From Bacteroidia bacterium (GTDB taxonomy: Bacteria; Bacteroidota; Bacteroidia; Flavobacteriales; Flavobacteriaceae), in the NCBI GenBank assembly GCA_030431695.1, contig JAUIIU010000009.1, forward strand, positions 1-64,000: a stretch of 64,000 bases of DNA. The letters run 5' to 3'. Made by a program: the position numbers and the translations under genes. The notes below the pieces were generated by a model. That model was not told the origin of the DNA. It made no database searches and saw only the letters and a list, made by a program, of their open reading frames with translations. Within the stretch, counting starts at the first letter, position 1, and each line of letters opens with the position of its first letter. Below, in pieces: positions 9,398-19,992 of the stretch.

Positions 9398-10246
9398 ATG
9401 AAAAAAATTACTATGCTTGCTGCATTGTTTGCAGTATTTTCAATGAATGCTCAAATTTTCTTCGACGATTTTAATGCTGAGCCTACAGATGCAATTGTTT
9501 ACACAAATTGGGATTCTATAGATCAGGACGGAGATGGAAACTTCTGGGAAGTTGCTGATATGTTGACTTACGCAACTGGTAACGCCCCGGCTCACCCAAT
9601 GCAATCTCAAGCCGCTGACTCAGACTCCTGGGAAGGGACTGCATTTACACCTGACAACTATTTGATCACTAAAGATCCTATCGATTTGACGAATGTTACT
9701 GGTACAACCATTAACTACGTGGTAGGTTCGTATCAAACAAATGGTTCATTTATTGCCGACAAATACTCTGTGTATCTGACGACTTCTAATGATCCTACTG
9801 TTATCGAGACTGAAACTCCGATCACAACAAGAACAGTTGGAGATGATGCTCCATGTGACCAGGCGGATGGATCAGCTTCTGCTGCTTCGATCTCTCTAGA
9901 TGCCTCTGCATTTGATGGAATGGTGGTTTACCTTACTTTCCGTCACTACGACACTGTTGATGAGAACTCTGTTATTATCGATGATGTTGAAGTAGATGGT
10001 GTACTTTCAGTTGGTGATGAGAGCTTCAACAACTTCAACTACTTTATCGCTAACAATGTATTGAACCTAACGGCTTCTACATCTATGGACAGTGTTATCA
10101 TTCACAACGTGATTGGACAGCAAGTGATGGACCGTCAGTTGTCTTCAACTTCTGAAGCAATTGATATTTCAGCTCTTAAATCTGGAATCTATCTTGCTAC
10201 TGTTTCTATCGAAGGAGCACGTAAGACAATCAAGTTTGTAAGATAA
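9398..10246 (+). CDS. secreted protein with choice-of-anchor-J-like region and T9SS type A sorting domain
   Basis: Signal peptide; FFDDFNAE..W..xDxDGDGxFW; C-terminus ..GQQVMDRQLSSTSEAIDISALKSGIYLATVSIEGARKTIKFVR. Confidence 0.85.
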   Translation: MKKITMLAALFAVFSMNAQIFFDDFNAEPTDAIVYTNWDSIDQDGDGNFWEVADMLTYATGNAPAHPMQSQAADSDSWEGTAFTPDNYLITKDPIDLTNVTGTTINYVVGSYQTNGSFIADKYSVYLTTSNDPTVIETETPITTRTVGDDAPCDQADGSASAASISLDASAFDGMVVYLTFRHYDTVDENSVIIDDVEVDGVLSVGDESFNNFNYFIANNVLNLTASTSMDSVIIHNVIGQQVMDRQLSSTSEAIDISALKSGIYLATVSIEGARKTIKFVR

Positions 10247-10265
10247 TCTTCTGAACTAGTATAAC

Positions 10266-10294
10266 AAAAAAGCGGCCATTGGCCGCTTTTTTTA
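10266..10294. terminator. bidirectional intrinsic terminator
   Basis: AAAAAAGCGGCC-ATT-GGCCGCTTTTTTT between convergent genes. Confidence 0.9.
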
Positions 10295-10298
10295 TTTC

Positions 10299-11339
10299 TT
10301 AGGATTTGTTCGCCAGCTGCCCGCAGGCTGCATCTATGTCCTTTCCCCGGCTTCTCCTTACAGTCACAGGTATTCTTTGTGACTCCAACCCACCAATGTA
10401 CCTGTCTATCGCCTCGTCACTGGCTTGCTGGAACTGCCCATCGTCTATTGGATTATATTCGATAAGATTTACTTTACAAGGCACATACTTACAGAACTGG
10501 ATAAGAGCCTTGATATCGGCATCAGAATCATTTACGTCCTTCCAAACCACATACTCGTAGGTAATCCGACGGTTTGTCTTTTCGTACCAGTATTCCAGTG
10601 CTTCCCTCAGATCTGTAAGTGTGAATTGTTTCGCAAATGGCATGATCTGTTCTCTCGTTTCCTGTATGGCTGAATGAAGGGAGACCGCCAGGTTAAACTT
10701 TACCTCGTCATCGGCCAGTTTACGGATCATTTTAGGTACTCCGGAAGTGGAAAGCGTAATTCGCTTTGGGGACATGCCTAATCCTTCATCGGAAGTGATC
10801 ATTTCGATGGATTTCAATACATTCTTATAATTCATCAGGGGTTCCCCCATGCCCATAAAGACAATATTAGACAAACGCCGGTTGTGATACAGGCGGCTCT
10901 CGCGGTCGATCGCTACTACCTGGTCGTAGATCTCGTCCGGATTCAGGTTGCGCATTCGTTTCAGCCTGGCCGTAGCACAGAACTTACAATCCAGGCTGCA
11001 ACCTACCTGGGAAGACACGCAGGCCGTGGTTCGGGATTCCGTAGGGATCAAAACCGACTCAACCACAAAGCCATCATGTAATCTAACTGCATTCTTGATG
11101 GTACCATCGCTGCTTTTCTGAAGGCTGTCCACCTGGATATGGTTGATCACAAAACGTTCTTCCAGCCTGGACCGGGTGGCTTTGGAGATATTCGTCATAT
11201 CCTCGAAACTGTGTACACCTTTGTTCCATAGCCATTCATACACCTGGTCACCACGGAATTTCTTATCGCCTATTCCGACGAAGAATTCCTGCAGTTCCTC
11301 TTTGGACAGTGCCCTTATATCTCTCTTTTCCGAAGTCAT
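10299..11339 (-). CDS. rlmN: 23S rRNA (adenine2503-C2)/tRNA methyltransferase, radical SAM
   Basis: CxxxCxxC motif SLDCKFCATARLKRMRNLNPDEI; MGMGEPLMNY; start M13 of the track ORF preferred. Confidence 0.95.
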   Translation of the reverse strand: MTSEKRDIRALSKEELQEFFVGIGDKKFRGDQVYEWLWNKGVHSFEDMTNISKATRSRLEERFVINHIQVDSLQKSSDGTIKNAVRLHDGFVVESVLIPTESRTTACVSSQVGCSLDCKFCATARLKRMRNLNPDEIYDQVVAIDRESRLYHNRRLSNIVFMGMGEPLMNYKNVLKSIEMITSDEGLGMSPKRITLSTSGVPKMIRKLADDEVKFNLAVSLHSAIQETREQIMPFAKQFTLTDLREALEYWYEKTNRRITYEYVVWKDVNDSDADIKALIQFCKYVPCKVNLIEYNPIDDGQFQQASDEAIDRYIGGLESQRIPVTVRRSRGKDIDAACGQLANKS

Positions 11340-11413
11340 GAGGTTGCAAAAATACCCAATAATTATATACTCCACTTCAGAAGTGAATAATCAAACAGAA
11401 AAATATGATGAAT

Positions 11414-13069
11414 CTAACGGTTAATGATGATCTTCTTGGTAATATCAGATCCACTGTCCTCGTCGATCAGGTGAAGGAAGTATACGCCACGAGAGTAAGG
11501 CTCCACGTTGATAGTGTTCATGGTGCTCGACATTGAACCGCTGGCCAGCATCTGACCGGTAAGGGTATAGAAACGGTAGACCAGGTTTGGGTACCTTGAA
11601 TTCTCAACAGTGATCAGTGATGAAGCCGGGTTAGGGTAGATCCTCAATTGGCCGGTCAGCTCGTTATCCTGCACACTAAGGATGTTCTGCATCGTATTTT
11701 CGGTGGTCTGTCCTGTGTTGAGCGGATCCAACCATTCTAATAATCTACTGGCGGGACCAGCCCCGGTATTCCAGGATACACCAAACCTGCCGTAAATATC
11801 GTAGTCGTCATTGTTCTGAGTGCCAACACAAAAGGATTCGCCGGCATACAACTGCCCGATCACCCGACCGTCCTGGTTGAACAAGGGTGAACCGGAAGAA
11901 CCACTTTCGGTAGTTCCTATTTCCCAACCGTTACCGTTACCTACGGAAACACCTTTGATAAGCCAAACTTCAGTGCCGTTTGCATTCTCCCGAACTGCTC
12001 CGCTATCGTCGCGACACACCTTCATGATATCGCCGTTGGGGTGATGGATACCCACCTCGTATTCCGGCAGATCATCTGTATTATCCCATCCCGCAAAAGC
12101 CACATCCCAGGTTCCCGGGATCTCACTGTACAATTCCACCAGGGCAAAATCACTCAATGTATTCTTCGCTCTCAATTGCGCACCGCTCATCGTAAAGTTG
12201 GTTTGAATATCACCACTATCTCCTTCAGTACCGCAGACAGGGTTCGGACTTACCCAGTTAAAACGAACAGACCATAAGCCGGGATCACTGTTCTCAAGGC
12301 AATGATTACCGGTAAGCAAATAAGGGGTTTTATCCCTTGCAGTATTGTTCATCAGCACGGCCGAACACAGGAATCCATTTCCCAGATTCAGCAAAGCAAC
12401 CGCTTTTTTCACCAGGTCTTTCTTTTCATCAAAATCTGCTCCTATCGGGCAATTGACATCGTAGTTGCAATCTCCCGAATCGTTGATGCCCCTGGTTCCA
12501 TCTACATAGGAATTTACTTTTCCCATCCGATAGCCATGTATCAGGCCTTCGACTAACAAATTAGCATCTTCCGTCACGTTCTTTGGCTGGAAATACTCGA
12601 TCCAGATGATTTCACCTTCCACAAACCAGGCCCCGAGCCTCATGTTCGGGGTGTTGGAATCCTGGGTGTAGGCTCTTGAAACATCCGAGCGGTCATCACT
12701 GAAGAAATGCAGTTTTGCACCACCGGGCAGGTAGAATTTTTCAAAATTGATACTGAGATTGATCGCTTCAGGGGAGCGAATGGCAAGCTGCCATACCTTG
12801 TCGCCGTTAGGTAGTACCGTAAGAGTCCCTAATTCCTGAACATCAATAGCTATGTCGCGCTCTATCCCGTAACGCCATGGCATACTTTTATCGCGATCGT
12901 TTATCGCATCCTGCTGATGGATCAACTCAAGATCCAGCCGCGGAAGTTCGATCGGACTCACAGCTCGCAGATCGTGCTCCCAACTCACGGGCAAATTGTT
13001 CTGACCCTCCTGCGGAAATACAGCCAGCGTGATGAAAAAAAGAAAAAAGTAGAGTAGAACTTTTTTCAT
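11414..13069 (-). CDS. secreted trypsin-like serine protease with T9SS sorting domain
   Basis: LLTGNHC, SDFALVEL, GSSGSPLF triad motifs; signal peptide; C-terminal IYPNPASSLITVEN...TKKIIINR. Confidence 0.88.
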   Translation of the reverse strand: MKKVLLYFFLFFITLAVFPQEGQNNLPVSWEHDLRAVSPIELPRLDLELIHQQDAINDRDKSMPWRYGIERDIAIDVQELGTLTVLPNGDKVWQLAIRSPEAINLSINFEKFYLPGGAKLHFFSDDRSDVSRAYTQDSNTPNMRLGAWFVEGEIIWIEYFQPKNVTEDANLLVEGLIHGYRMGKVNSYVDGTRGINDSGDCNYDVNCPIGADFDEKKDLVKKAVALLNLGNGFLCSAVLMNNTARDKTPYLLTGNHCLENSDPGLWSVRFNWVSPNPVCGTEGDSGDIQTNFTMSGAQLRAKNTLSDFALVELYSEIPGTWDVAFAGWDNTDDLPEYEVGIHHPNGDIMKVCRDDSGAVRENANGTEVWLIKGVSVGNGNGWEIGTTESGSSGSPLFNQDGRVIGQLYAGESFCVGTQNNDDYDIYGRFGVSWNTGAGPASRLLEWLDPLNTGQTTENTMQNILSVQDNELTGQLRIYPNPASSLITVENSRYPNLVYRFYTLTGQMLASGSMSSTMNTINVEPYSRGVYFLHLIDEDSGSDITKKIIINR

Positions 13070-13150
13070 ATAAACTATTGATTGGTTGTGCTCTAAGTAT
13101 ACTAAAGTACCTCTTTATTTTGATTTTTGAAAATTGTTACTACAGAATAC

Positions 13151-13176
13151 AAAAAAACCCGGTAAATACCGGGTTT
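13151..13176 (-). terminator. intrinsic terminator downstream of queA
   Basis: AAAACCCGGTATTTACCGGGTTTTTTT in minus orientation. Confidence 0.85.
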
Positions 13177-13183
13177 TGAGCTT

Positions 13184-14233
13184 TTAGATGATGAGCATCG
13201 CATCGCCATAGGAATAGAACCTGTATTTCTCCTTTATGGCCTCTGCATAGGCTTCCTTGATGAATTCATGGCCCGCGAAGGCAGCAACCATCATCAGCAG
13301 CGTGGATTTAGGTGTATGGAAATTGGTAACCATACTATTCGCTATGCTGAAATCGTATGGAGGAAAGATGAACTTATTGGTCCAGCCGCTGTACGAATTC
13401 AGGGTATTGTTTGACGAAACAGAGCTTTCAAGGGCTCGCATTACCGTAGTTCCTACCGAGCACACACGGCGCTTCTGCTTTATCCCTGTATTGATGATAT
13501 CTACAGCGTCCTGCGGGATGATGATCTCTTCCGAGTCCATCTTGTGTTTCGAGAGGTCTTCCACTTCCACCGGGCTGAAGGTACCCAGACCCACGTGCAG
13601 GGTCAATTCGGCGAAATTCACCCCTTTGATCTCAAGTCGTTTCAGCAAGTGTTTTGAAAAATGAAGTCCCGCGGTAGGGGCCGCAACGGCTCCTTCGTTC
13701 TTTGCAAATATAGTTTGGTAACGTTCGGCATCCTCGGGTTCTACCTCCCTTTTGATGTATTTAGGCAATGGCGTCTCCCCAAGTTCGGTGAGTTTATTTC
13801 TGAATTCCTCGTAGGAACCATCAAACAAGAAACGCAATGTCCGCCCCCTGGAGGTTGTATTGTCTATCACTTCGGCCACTAAAGACTCGTCTTCTCCGAA
13901 ATACAGTTTATTCCCGATACGGATCTTTCTTGCAGGGTCCACAAGCACATCCCACAAACGGGTTTCAGGATTTAACTCTCTCAACAGGAAAACCTCGATA
14001 CGAGCACCGGTCTTTTCTTTATTCCCGAACAGACGGGCAGGAAATACCTTGGTGTTGTTCAATACCAGCACATCGTCCTCCTCGAAATAATCGATCATAT
14101 CCTTGAACATCTTGTGCTCGATGGTCTGCTCTTTTCGGTCGAGAACCATTAGCCTGGCTTCATCCCTATTAGTTGCAGGATATTCGGCCAGTAGTTCGGC
14201 AGGTAAGTTAAAGTTGAAGTTGGAGAGTTTCAT
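13184..14233 (-). CDS. queA: S-adenosylmethionine:tRNA ribosyltransferase-isomerase
   Basis: QueA sequence ([38 protein letters not shown]-like block). Confidence 0.95.
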   Translation of the reverse strand: MKLSNFNFNLPAELLAEYPATNRDEARLMVLDRKEQTIEHKMFKDMIDYFEEDDVLVLNNTKVFPARLFGNKEKTGARIEVFLLRELNPETRLWDVLVDPARKIRIGNKLYFGEDESLVAEVIDNTTSRGRTLRFLFDGSYEEFRNKLTELGETPLPKYIKREVEPEDAERYQTIFAKNEGAVAAPTAGLHFSKHLLKRLEIKGVNFAELTLHVGLGTFSPVEVEDLSKHKMDSEEIIIPQDAVDIINTGIKQKRRVCSVGTTVMRALESSVSSNNTLNSYSGWTNKFIFPPYDFSIANSMVTNFHTPKSTLLMMVAAFAGHEFIKEAYAEAIKEKYRFYSYGDAMLII

Positions 14234-14311
14234 TCCCATAAGTAAGCGGATTTATTGTCAAAAGCTGCAAATATACAATCTCAGGACAGGGGTTGTCAAG
14301 TAAAAGGGGAT

Positions 14312-15550
14312 TTATCTTTGGAATTCACAACGGATACCCACCCTGGCAAGGTCTTCCCAGAAATCGGGATAGGATTTCGTAACCACCATTGGATCTGCGA
14401 TATTCAAATTTGTGATCAGTGCCAGGGGTGCGAAGGCCATGGCCATGCGGTGATCGTGGTACGTATCAATGGTTACTTCAGAATTAATTTTCCCCGAAGG
14501 ATACAGGTGAAGTGTGTCTTCGGTGATATCGACGGTCGCACCTAATTTTTCCAATTCCTTTTTCAGTGCCTCCAGCCGGTCCGTTTCCTTAATCTTCAGA
14601 GTGTGCAGTCCCGAAAGTTCACATTCGATCCCCAGTCCGAAACAAGTCACCGCTATGGTTTGAGCGATATCCGGCGTTTTATTGAGATCCAGTTGTATTT
14701 TTTCTGAAGGAATGATACCTGAACGTGACAGTTCGATAGACCCTTCCGAAGGATCAAAACTGGTTGAAACACCAAGAGATTCATATATTCGCACCAGCGC
14801 CGAATCTCCCTGCAGGCTATTGCTGCGATAGCTTTTAAGCCTCACCGAAAGCCCCTCGGATAGTGCCACCAGGCTGTAATAATATGAGGCAGAGCTCCAG
14901 TCGGATTCTACTGTAAGTGTACAGGGAGCAACAGATCTTAGCGGTGGGATCACCACCTTGTTTTCAGAAAAAACCACCTCGCAACCCGATTCCCGCACCA
15001 GGTTTGCGGTCATCTGAATATAAGGCCTTGAGGTTACGGCACCTTCAAGGTTTATCTCGAGACCATCGAGGAGAGAGCTCCCAATTAGCATCAGTGCCGA
15101 AATGTACTGGCTGCTTGTTCCTGCAGCTATATTCAGGCTGGCCGATCGAAGTTCCGCACCACGGATCTCCAGGGGTGGAAACCCCTCCGATCCGTGATAA
15201 GTGATGTTAGCACCCAGTTCCCGGAGTGCATCCACCAGGATAGAGATGGGTCGCTCTTTCATCCTTGTGCTTCCGGTAAGAATCACCTTTCGTCCGGGTT
15301 GACCTGCAAAGTAGGCTGTTAGGAATCGCATAGCCGTCCCGGCATGGTGAATATCAACCACCTCCAGATCTTCCGAAAGGGCCTTTTGTAATATCCGCGT
15401 GTCATCGCTGTTCGAGATATTCTCTATGCTGATGGCGGGATAGAGCGCCCGGAGAATGAGCAGCCTGTTAGATTCACTCTTAGATCCCGTAACACGGATC
15501 ACGGGAATTGGTTGTCTAAGATCACGGCTATTGTATAGTCTAGCGATCAT
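14312..15550 (-). CDS. aroA: 3-phosphoshikimate 1-carboxyvinyltransferase
   Basis: EPSP synthase sequence; track start 15592 overlaps the upstream gene, MIARLYN start at 15550 preferred. Confidence 0.9.
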   Translation of the reverse strand: MIARLYNSRDLRQPIPVIRVTGSKSESNRLLILRALYPAISIENISNSDDTRILQKALSEDLEVVDIHHAGTAMRFLTAYFAGQPGRKVILTGSTRMKERPISILVDALRELGANITYHGSEGFPPLEIRGAELRSASLNIAAGTSSQYISALMLIGSSLLDGLEINLEGAVTSRPYIQMTANLVRESGCEVVFSENKVVIPPLRSVAPCTLTVESDWSSASYYYSLVALSEGLSVRLKSYRSNSLQGDSALVRIYESLGVSTSFDPSEGSIELSRSGIIPSEKIQLDLNKTPDIAQTIAVTCFGLGIECELSGLHTLKIKETDRLEALKKELEKLGATVDITEDTLHLYPSGKINSEVTIDTYHDHRMAMAFAPLALITNLNIADPMVVTKSYPDFWEDLARVGIRCEFQR

Positions 15551-15788
15551 TCTTCTGGTCTTCCTTCTTGAGTCGGGCACTGAATTTACCATAGGTCACA
15601 AAGAAACCATAGACGAGGCCGGCCCCTACTACGCCCAGGATAAAGAGCAGTGGATTTTGTTCAGTAAGAAAAGCCATTGAGAAGCGTTCTATCGCCCATT
15701 TGACGATGATGAACAGCACGGCAAAGGCCAGGGCCAGTGATACTACCGATTTCCAGAAACCGGGGGTTGAAATTACTCGTTTGAACAT
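15540..15788 (-). CDS. small membrane protein, hypothetical
   Basis: 82 aa, two hydrophobic segments; operonic between the MazG-like gene and aroA. Confidence 0.75.
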   Translation of the reverse strand: MFKRVISTPGFWKSVVSLALAFAVLFIIVKWAIERFSMAFLTEQNPLLFILGVVGAGLVYGFFVTYGKFSARLKKEDQKNDR

Positions 15789-16114
15789 TATAGTAGTTTT
15801 TGGTTTCCGTGATGTCGATCGTGATCGCGATCGGCTTTTTTATTCAGCTTGTTGTAAAAGGCTTTTTCCAGGTCGATGCCCGTTTGATTGGCAAGACAAA
15901 GCACAACAAATACCACATCGGCCAGTTCCTCTCCCAGGTCCTTCTCCCTGTCGCTTTCCTTTTCACTTTGTTCACCGTATCTGCGGGCGATGATCCTGGC
16001 GACCTCCCCTACTTCCTCGGTGAGCTGTGCCATATTGGTAAGTTCGTTGAAATATCGGACACCATGGTTCGCGATCCATTCATCAACCGCCAGTTGTGCG
16101 TTGTTGATATTCAT
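15788..16114 (-). CDS. MazG-like nucleotide pyrophosphohydrolase
   Basis: LTEEVGEVARIIARRYG...DLGEELADVVFVVLCLANQTGID. Confidence 0.9.
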   Translation of the reverse strand: MNINNAQLAVDEWIANHGVRYFNELTNMAQLTEEVGEVARIIARRYGEQSEKESDREKDLGEELADVVFVVLCLANQTGIDLEKAFYNKLNKKADRDHDRHHGNQKLL

Positions 16115-16117
16115 ACT

Positions 16118-18139
16118 CTAGATTTTAGTTAATACAACCTTCTCTTTCTCCTTTTCCGCGATCTGATCGAAAAAAGCACGGACGTATTCATAGTCTGCCG
16201 GTACCACGATCGGGGAATTCAGGTCTAAGGTAACGGAAAGTTGTAACATTTCGGGATTCACCTGCTGTAACAAATAGGTATATTTCCCAAGGCCATTAGC
16301 CAGGTTCGCTTGTGCACCTTCGGGTATTGATGTTACCTCGTAACCTTCAGGTACTTTTATATTTACAGTATATTTTTCCGATTTAGGATATTCAAAGAAG
16401 ATAGGATAATTTCTCTCTTCACTACTGAAAGGATGCTGATAGTGCCCCATAAATAGCATTGGAGACAGATACAGGTTATTATCGATCTTTTCTACTAGTG
16501 AACCCGAACTTGCTTTGAAACTCAGGCTCATATTCGGCTTAAGATTGTCGTGGTCTTTGGGTTGGTATTCTGAGATCTCGAGGTCATAGCCATTGGATTT
16601 AACAGCTTCCTTCAGCTCTTCAACGCCCGAACCTGAGTAAGTGGAGCGGTAGTTTTTCGCATAATGACCGGTAAATCGCTCTCGTACCACGGCCTCAACA
16701 TTATCGCCCACGATTTCTGCCTGCATATAGATCATCTTCTTTGAAACGAATCCAGGGTATAATCCAACACTGGCGGATGTTCCATCGGGCCTGATCAATC
16801 TTCCTTCCCAGTTCATAGCCCTTTTCGGCAATAGGTTGATATCGGAGAATGGGTCGGTGGCGTCCAGCAGGTACAATTTACCATTGAATTCAACCGAAGC
16901 GATCACATAATTGAAGCCGTGTCGGGTAGGAAATAATGGTATTCCATTGCTCTTCGTACTTACCAATACAGGGTTGGCCTGTAAATTGACGCTTCGGAGC
17001 ATTGATACCAGCATCAGATTTATATCGGCGCAATTCCCCGTTCCTTCCTCATAAGCTTTCTTCACCCCTTTCGATGGATAATAGCTCAGGTATCTGTCCC
17101 AGGTCACCTTACTTTTAACCAGGTTGAAGATCACTGCCATTTTCTTGAGTGGATCATCAATCCCTGAAAGAGCTGTTGCAAGGTCTGCTTCGTAGTAGTT
17201 CTTTCTGTTCAGTTGATTTACGAATGCATCATTCTCATAAATACTCCTCGTAACTGCTTCCCAGGTTGTGGAATAAGACCTGGGGTTCTCACCAGGCCAG
17301 TTAACCATCGCTAATTCCCAAATAGCTTTAGCCTTATAGTTGTTAAGGTTATCCACCATTTCCTCCTCTGCGAGTGGAGGAATATTGCTTTCATCCAGAG
17401 TATGGATATTCTCTTTATAAGTAACGGTTCGATCTTCCTTGGTACTGCTATCCTTATTGTGGCGTTCCAAGGTACCCAGGCCACTTCGCCCTCTAAGGTT
17501 GATTTCCACATCTTTTGAGTCCTTATTGAATTGATAGCTGATCCCACTTTGCGGATTGCTGTAGTTCTGGTATATGAAATATTCCGGGAACCTAACCTCA
17601 ACAAGCTGTTTCCTGATCGGGATGGTATATTGCAAATCAATATCATCGATACTGTAGAATGGTGAAGCGATCTTGTATTCGTATTCGATCACACATCCCG
17701 GTTTTATGTTTGGCATGGTGAATTTATTGACTGTTCGATAGTCACTTACCTGTTCTTCAAAAAGATCCCTGCTACTGAATTTGGTCTTATCCACCGAACC
17801 ATTCTCCAGGTTGTAGGTCGTTCCTTTGACAGAGGTGATCTCTTCCCTGTCCGAACCGGAATTATAGGTATTTATGCTTTTAGTGGCCCATTCGAATCCT
17901 TCCTGGTTATAAATCTTTACTCTTTCGAACACTTCAGTATACAAGGTGAAGCCAACACCTTGCTTGTATTCATAATAAGTCTGGTGTTCCCGATACAATA
18001 CGGTTGCCGTGGCTTCGGGGTATTGCGGATTTGATTTTTCCTGGAGTTCAGACTTAGACACTTTTCCAAACTTATAGGTTTGTGCTGAAGCTACTGTAAA
18101 AAGGGACAGTAGTAAAATAGTGATGATGGTTGATCTCAT
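16118..18139 (-). CDS. DUF3857/transglutaminase-like secreted protein (paralogue 1, Cys retained)
   Basis: Signal peptide; YEEGTGNCADINLMLVSMLR; RHGFNYVIA; LLDATDP. Confidence 0.88.
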   Translation of the reverse strand: MRSTIITILLLSLFTVASAQTYKFGKVSKSELQEKSNPQYPEATATVLYREHQTYYEYKQGVGFTLYTEVFERVKIYNQEGFEWATKSINTYNSGSDREEITSVKGTTYNLENGSVDKTKFSSRDLFEEQVSDYRTVNKFTMPNIKPGCVIEYEYKIASPFYSIDDIDLQYTIPIRKQLVEVRFPEYFIYQNYSNPQSGISYQFNKDSKDVEINLRGRSGLGTLERHNKDSSTKEDRTVTYKENIHTLDESNIPPLAEEEMVDNLNNYKAKAIWELAMVNWPGENPRSYSTTWEAVTRSIYENDAFVNQLNRKNYYEADLATALSGIDDPLKKMAVIFNLVKSKVTWDRYLSYYPSKGVKKAYEEGTGNCADINLMLVSMLRSVNLQANPVLVSTKSNGIPLFPTRHGFNYVIASVEFNGKLYLLDATDPFSDINLLPKRAMNWEGRLIRPDGTSASVGLYPGFVSKKMIYMQAEIVGDNVEAVVRERFTGHYAKNYRSTYSGSGVEELKEAVKSNGYDLEISEYQPKDHDNLKPNMSLSFKASSGSLVEKIDNNLYLSPMLFMGHYQHPFSSEERNYPIFFEYPKSEKYTVNIKVPEGYEVTSIPEGAQANLANGLGKYTYLLQQVNPEMLQLSVTLDLNSPIVVPADYEYVRAFFDQIAEKEKEKVVLTKI

Positions 18140-18144
18140 TAGGT

Positions 18145-19992
18145 CTATTCTTTTATTAAAACTATTTTGGATTTTGAAACATTTGCGTATTCGTTGTAGA
18201 GTCCCTTCAGTCCCTCGTAATATTCCGGTGGCATAAGGCTTTCGTTAATTCTGATGGTAAGTGAAATCTGCACTTTTTCGTTTTGCTGCGAACTTTTGAA
18301 AGTAAGTTCACCCATACCATCTTCCATGACCACTTTTTTCGATTCCGGAAGGCTCTCTACCTTGTATCCTTCAGGAATGCTGAAATTTATTATGAAGGTC
18401 TGAATATAGGGATGCTCCAGGTCGACAGGATATAGCCTGTCAATTTCATTGTACCTGTTCTCCTCGAGGTCACAATGAAGCAATGGTTGAAAGTACAGGC
18501 GATCATCTATTTGCTCAATATAGTCCTGGTAGGTGAAATCGTAGTCGATCTTTATAGGTTTGGGTGCGTTCTCGAAATCGGTTTTCTTCAGATTATCCAA
18601 AGTGAACAATGCCCTTCGATCCATAGTCTCCTTATAGGATTCCTCCCGGTTATCACCATATCTCTCCCGGTGGATCCATGCGTAGTAACCCGTGATCTGT
18701 TTCTTAACCGAACCACGCACAGCAAACTCTTCGGTATCAATATCGGCGGAGATCAACAGTGTGTTTCGGGAGTGTTTTTTGATGCGCGTTGGGTAGTTGA
18801 TGGAACTGCCATCCTCTTTAACGATAAATCCGTTTCCATTTATGTAACTCAGGGGCAATTCGCCGAATCCAAGATCCTTCCTACTGGCATCAAGCAAATA
18901 CATTTCACCGTCAATATCCACTGCTACAGCTACTGTGTTAAATGCGCGTAACCTGGGATACATAACCCAGCCCCAGGACTTGGTTGCGATCAGCATGGGA
19001 TTGGCGTCCAGGCCAGCCGAACGCAACATAGCGGTCATCAGAAGGTTAATATCACCACTATTCCCTTCTTTATCCACATAGACTTTTCGAATACTCTCAC
19101 TACCCCTGCTGTATGTTTTGTCCCAGGTCATTACCCGTTTCACATACGCATCGATCAACTGGGCTTTTTTTAATGGATCTGTTTCACCACCAAGTACTTC
19201 TTCTATATCCTTTTTATAGAAATATTGCCCTCTTTTTAACTGCCCGCCAAACCATTCCAATTTGTTCAGGTATACTGCGAGATATGTCCAGGTATATTTT
19301 CGATAACGCGTTTGCCCAAACAGCTCTATGATCAATTGGCCCCTGTGGTTGTTCACATTGGTAACGAACTCTTCTCGGCGCAATGCGGGAATATCGGTTC
19401 CGGTAAACAAGTAGTTGTAATCGGTCTCGATCTTCTGAATCGGTAGTGATACAAAGGGATTCTCCTGTATGTCCAGAGCGGCTTTGTCCGGGTTGTTAAC
19501 ATTGATCCTCAATTTCTTTATAGGTATAAAGTGCTGGGTGTATAAATTGTAGAACCCGATGAACGGAACGGTGTATTTAATTTCAATGATGGATCCTTCC
19601 TGCACATTGGGAAAGGTTATCTTTCGAATTTCCTCGTCCTCCGAAACCTTATCAACAAAAATATTCTCGGCTGTTACACTAGTCTTTTTTATTGCCCCGT
19701 TATCCAGCGTAAATGTTGTAGCTTCCAGCGCCCTTACGTTTTCATACGGAATGTCCCATTTGGCGTATTCAAAACCCTCCGAGGTATATATTTTAACTCT
19801 TTCGTGTACCTTCAAGGACCGTCCGTAATCGAGTTCAATTCCTTTATACAGAAGTACTGCATCAGCTTCAGTGAAAATAGGATCGCTTTGTTGTTTCAGG
19901 TCTTCCAGGGTCACATCGCCAAATTCGATCTTCTGGGACCAGCTTTGAACGGTTCCGAATAAAATGAATAAAATCAGTAAGATCTGTCTCAT
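18145..19992 (-). CDS. DUF3857/transglutaminase-like secreted protein (paralogue 2, Cys to Ser)
   Basis: Same architecture; EGNSGDINLLMTAMLRSAGLDANPMLIATKS. Confidence 0.87.
   Translation of the reverse strand: MRQILLILFILFGTVQSWSQKIEFGDVTLEDLKQQSDPIFTEADAVLLYKGIELDYGRSLKVHERVKIYTSEGFEYAKWDIPYENVRALEATTFTLDNGAIKKTSVTAENIFVDKVSEDEEIRKITFPNVQEGSIIEIKYTVPFIGFYNLYTQHFIPIKKLRINVNNPDKAALDIQENPFVSLPIQKIETDYNYLFTGTDIPALRREEFVTNVNNHRGQLIIELFGQTRYRKYTWTYLAVYLNKLEWFGGQLKRGQYFYKKDIEEVLGGETDPLKKAQLIDAYVKRVMTWDKTYSRGSESIRKVYVDKEGNSGDINLLMTAMLRSAGLDANPMLIATKSWGWVMYPRLRAFNTVAVAVDIDGEMYLLDASRKDLGFGELPLSYINGNGFIVKEDGSSINYPTRIKKHSRNTLLISADIDTEEFAVRGSVKKQITGYYAWIHRERYGDNREESYKETMDRRALFTLDNLKKTDFENAPKPIKIDYDFTYQDYIEQIDDRLYFQPLLHCDLEENRYNEIDRLYPVDLEHPYIQTFIINFSIPEGYKVESLPESKKVVMEDGMGELTFKSSQQNEKVQISLTIRINESLMPPEYYEGLKGLYNEYANVSKSKIVLIKE

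Noticed and set aside
11414-13069. Protease as part of a phage or defence system
   Set aside because: Signal peptide and T9SS sorting domain indicate an ordinary secreted protease; no neighbouring defence genes.
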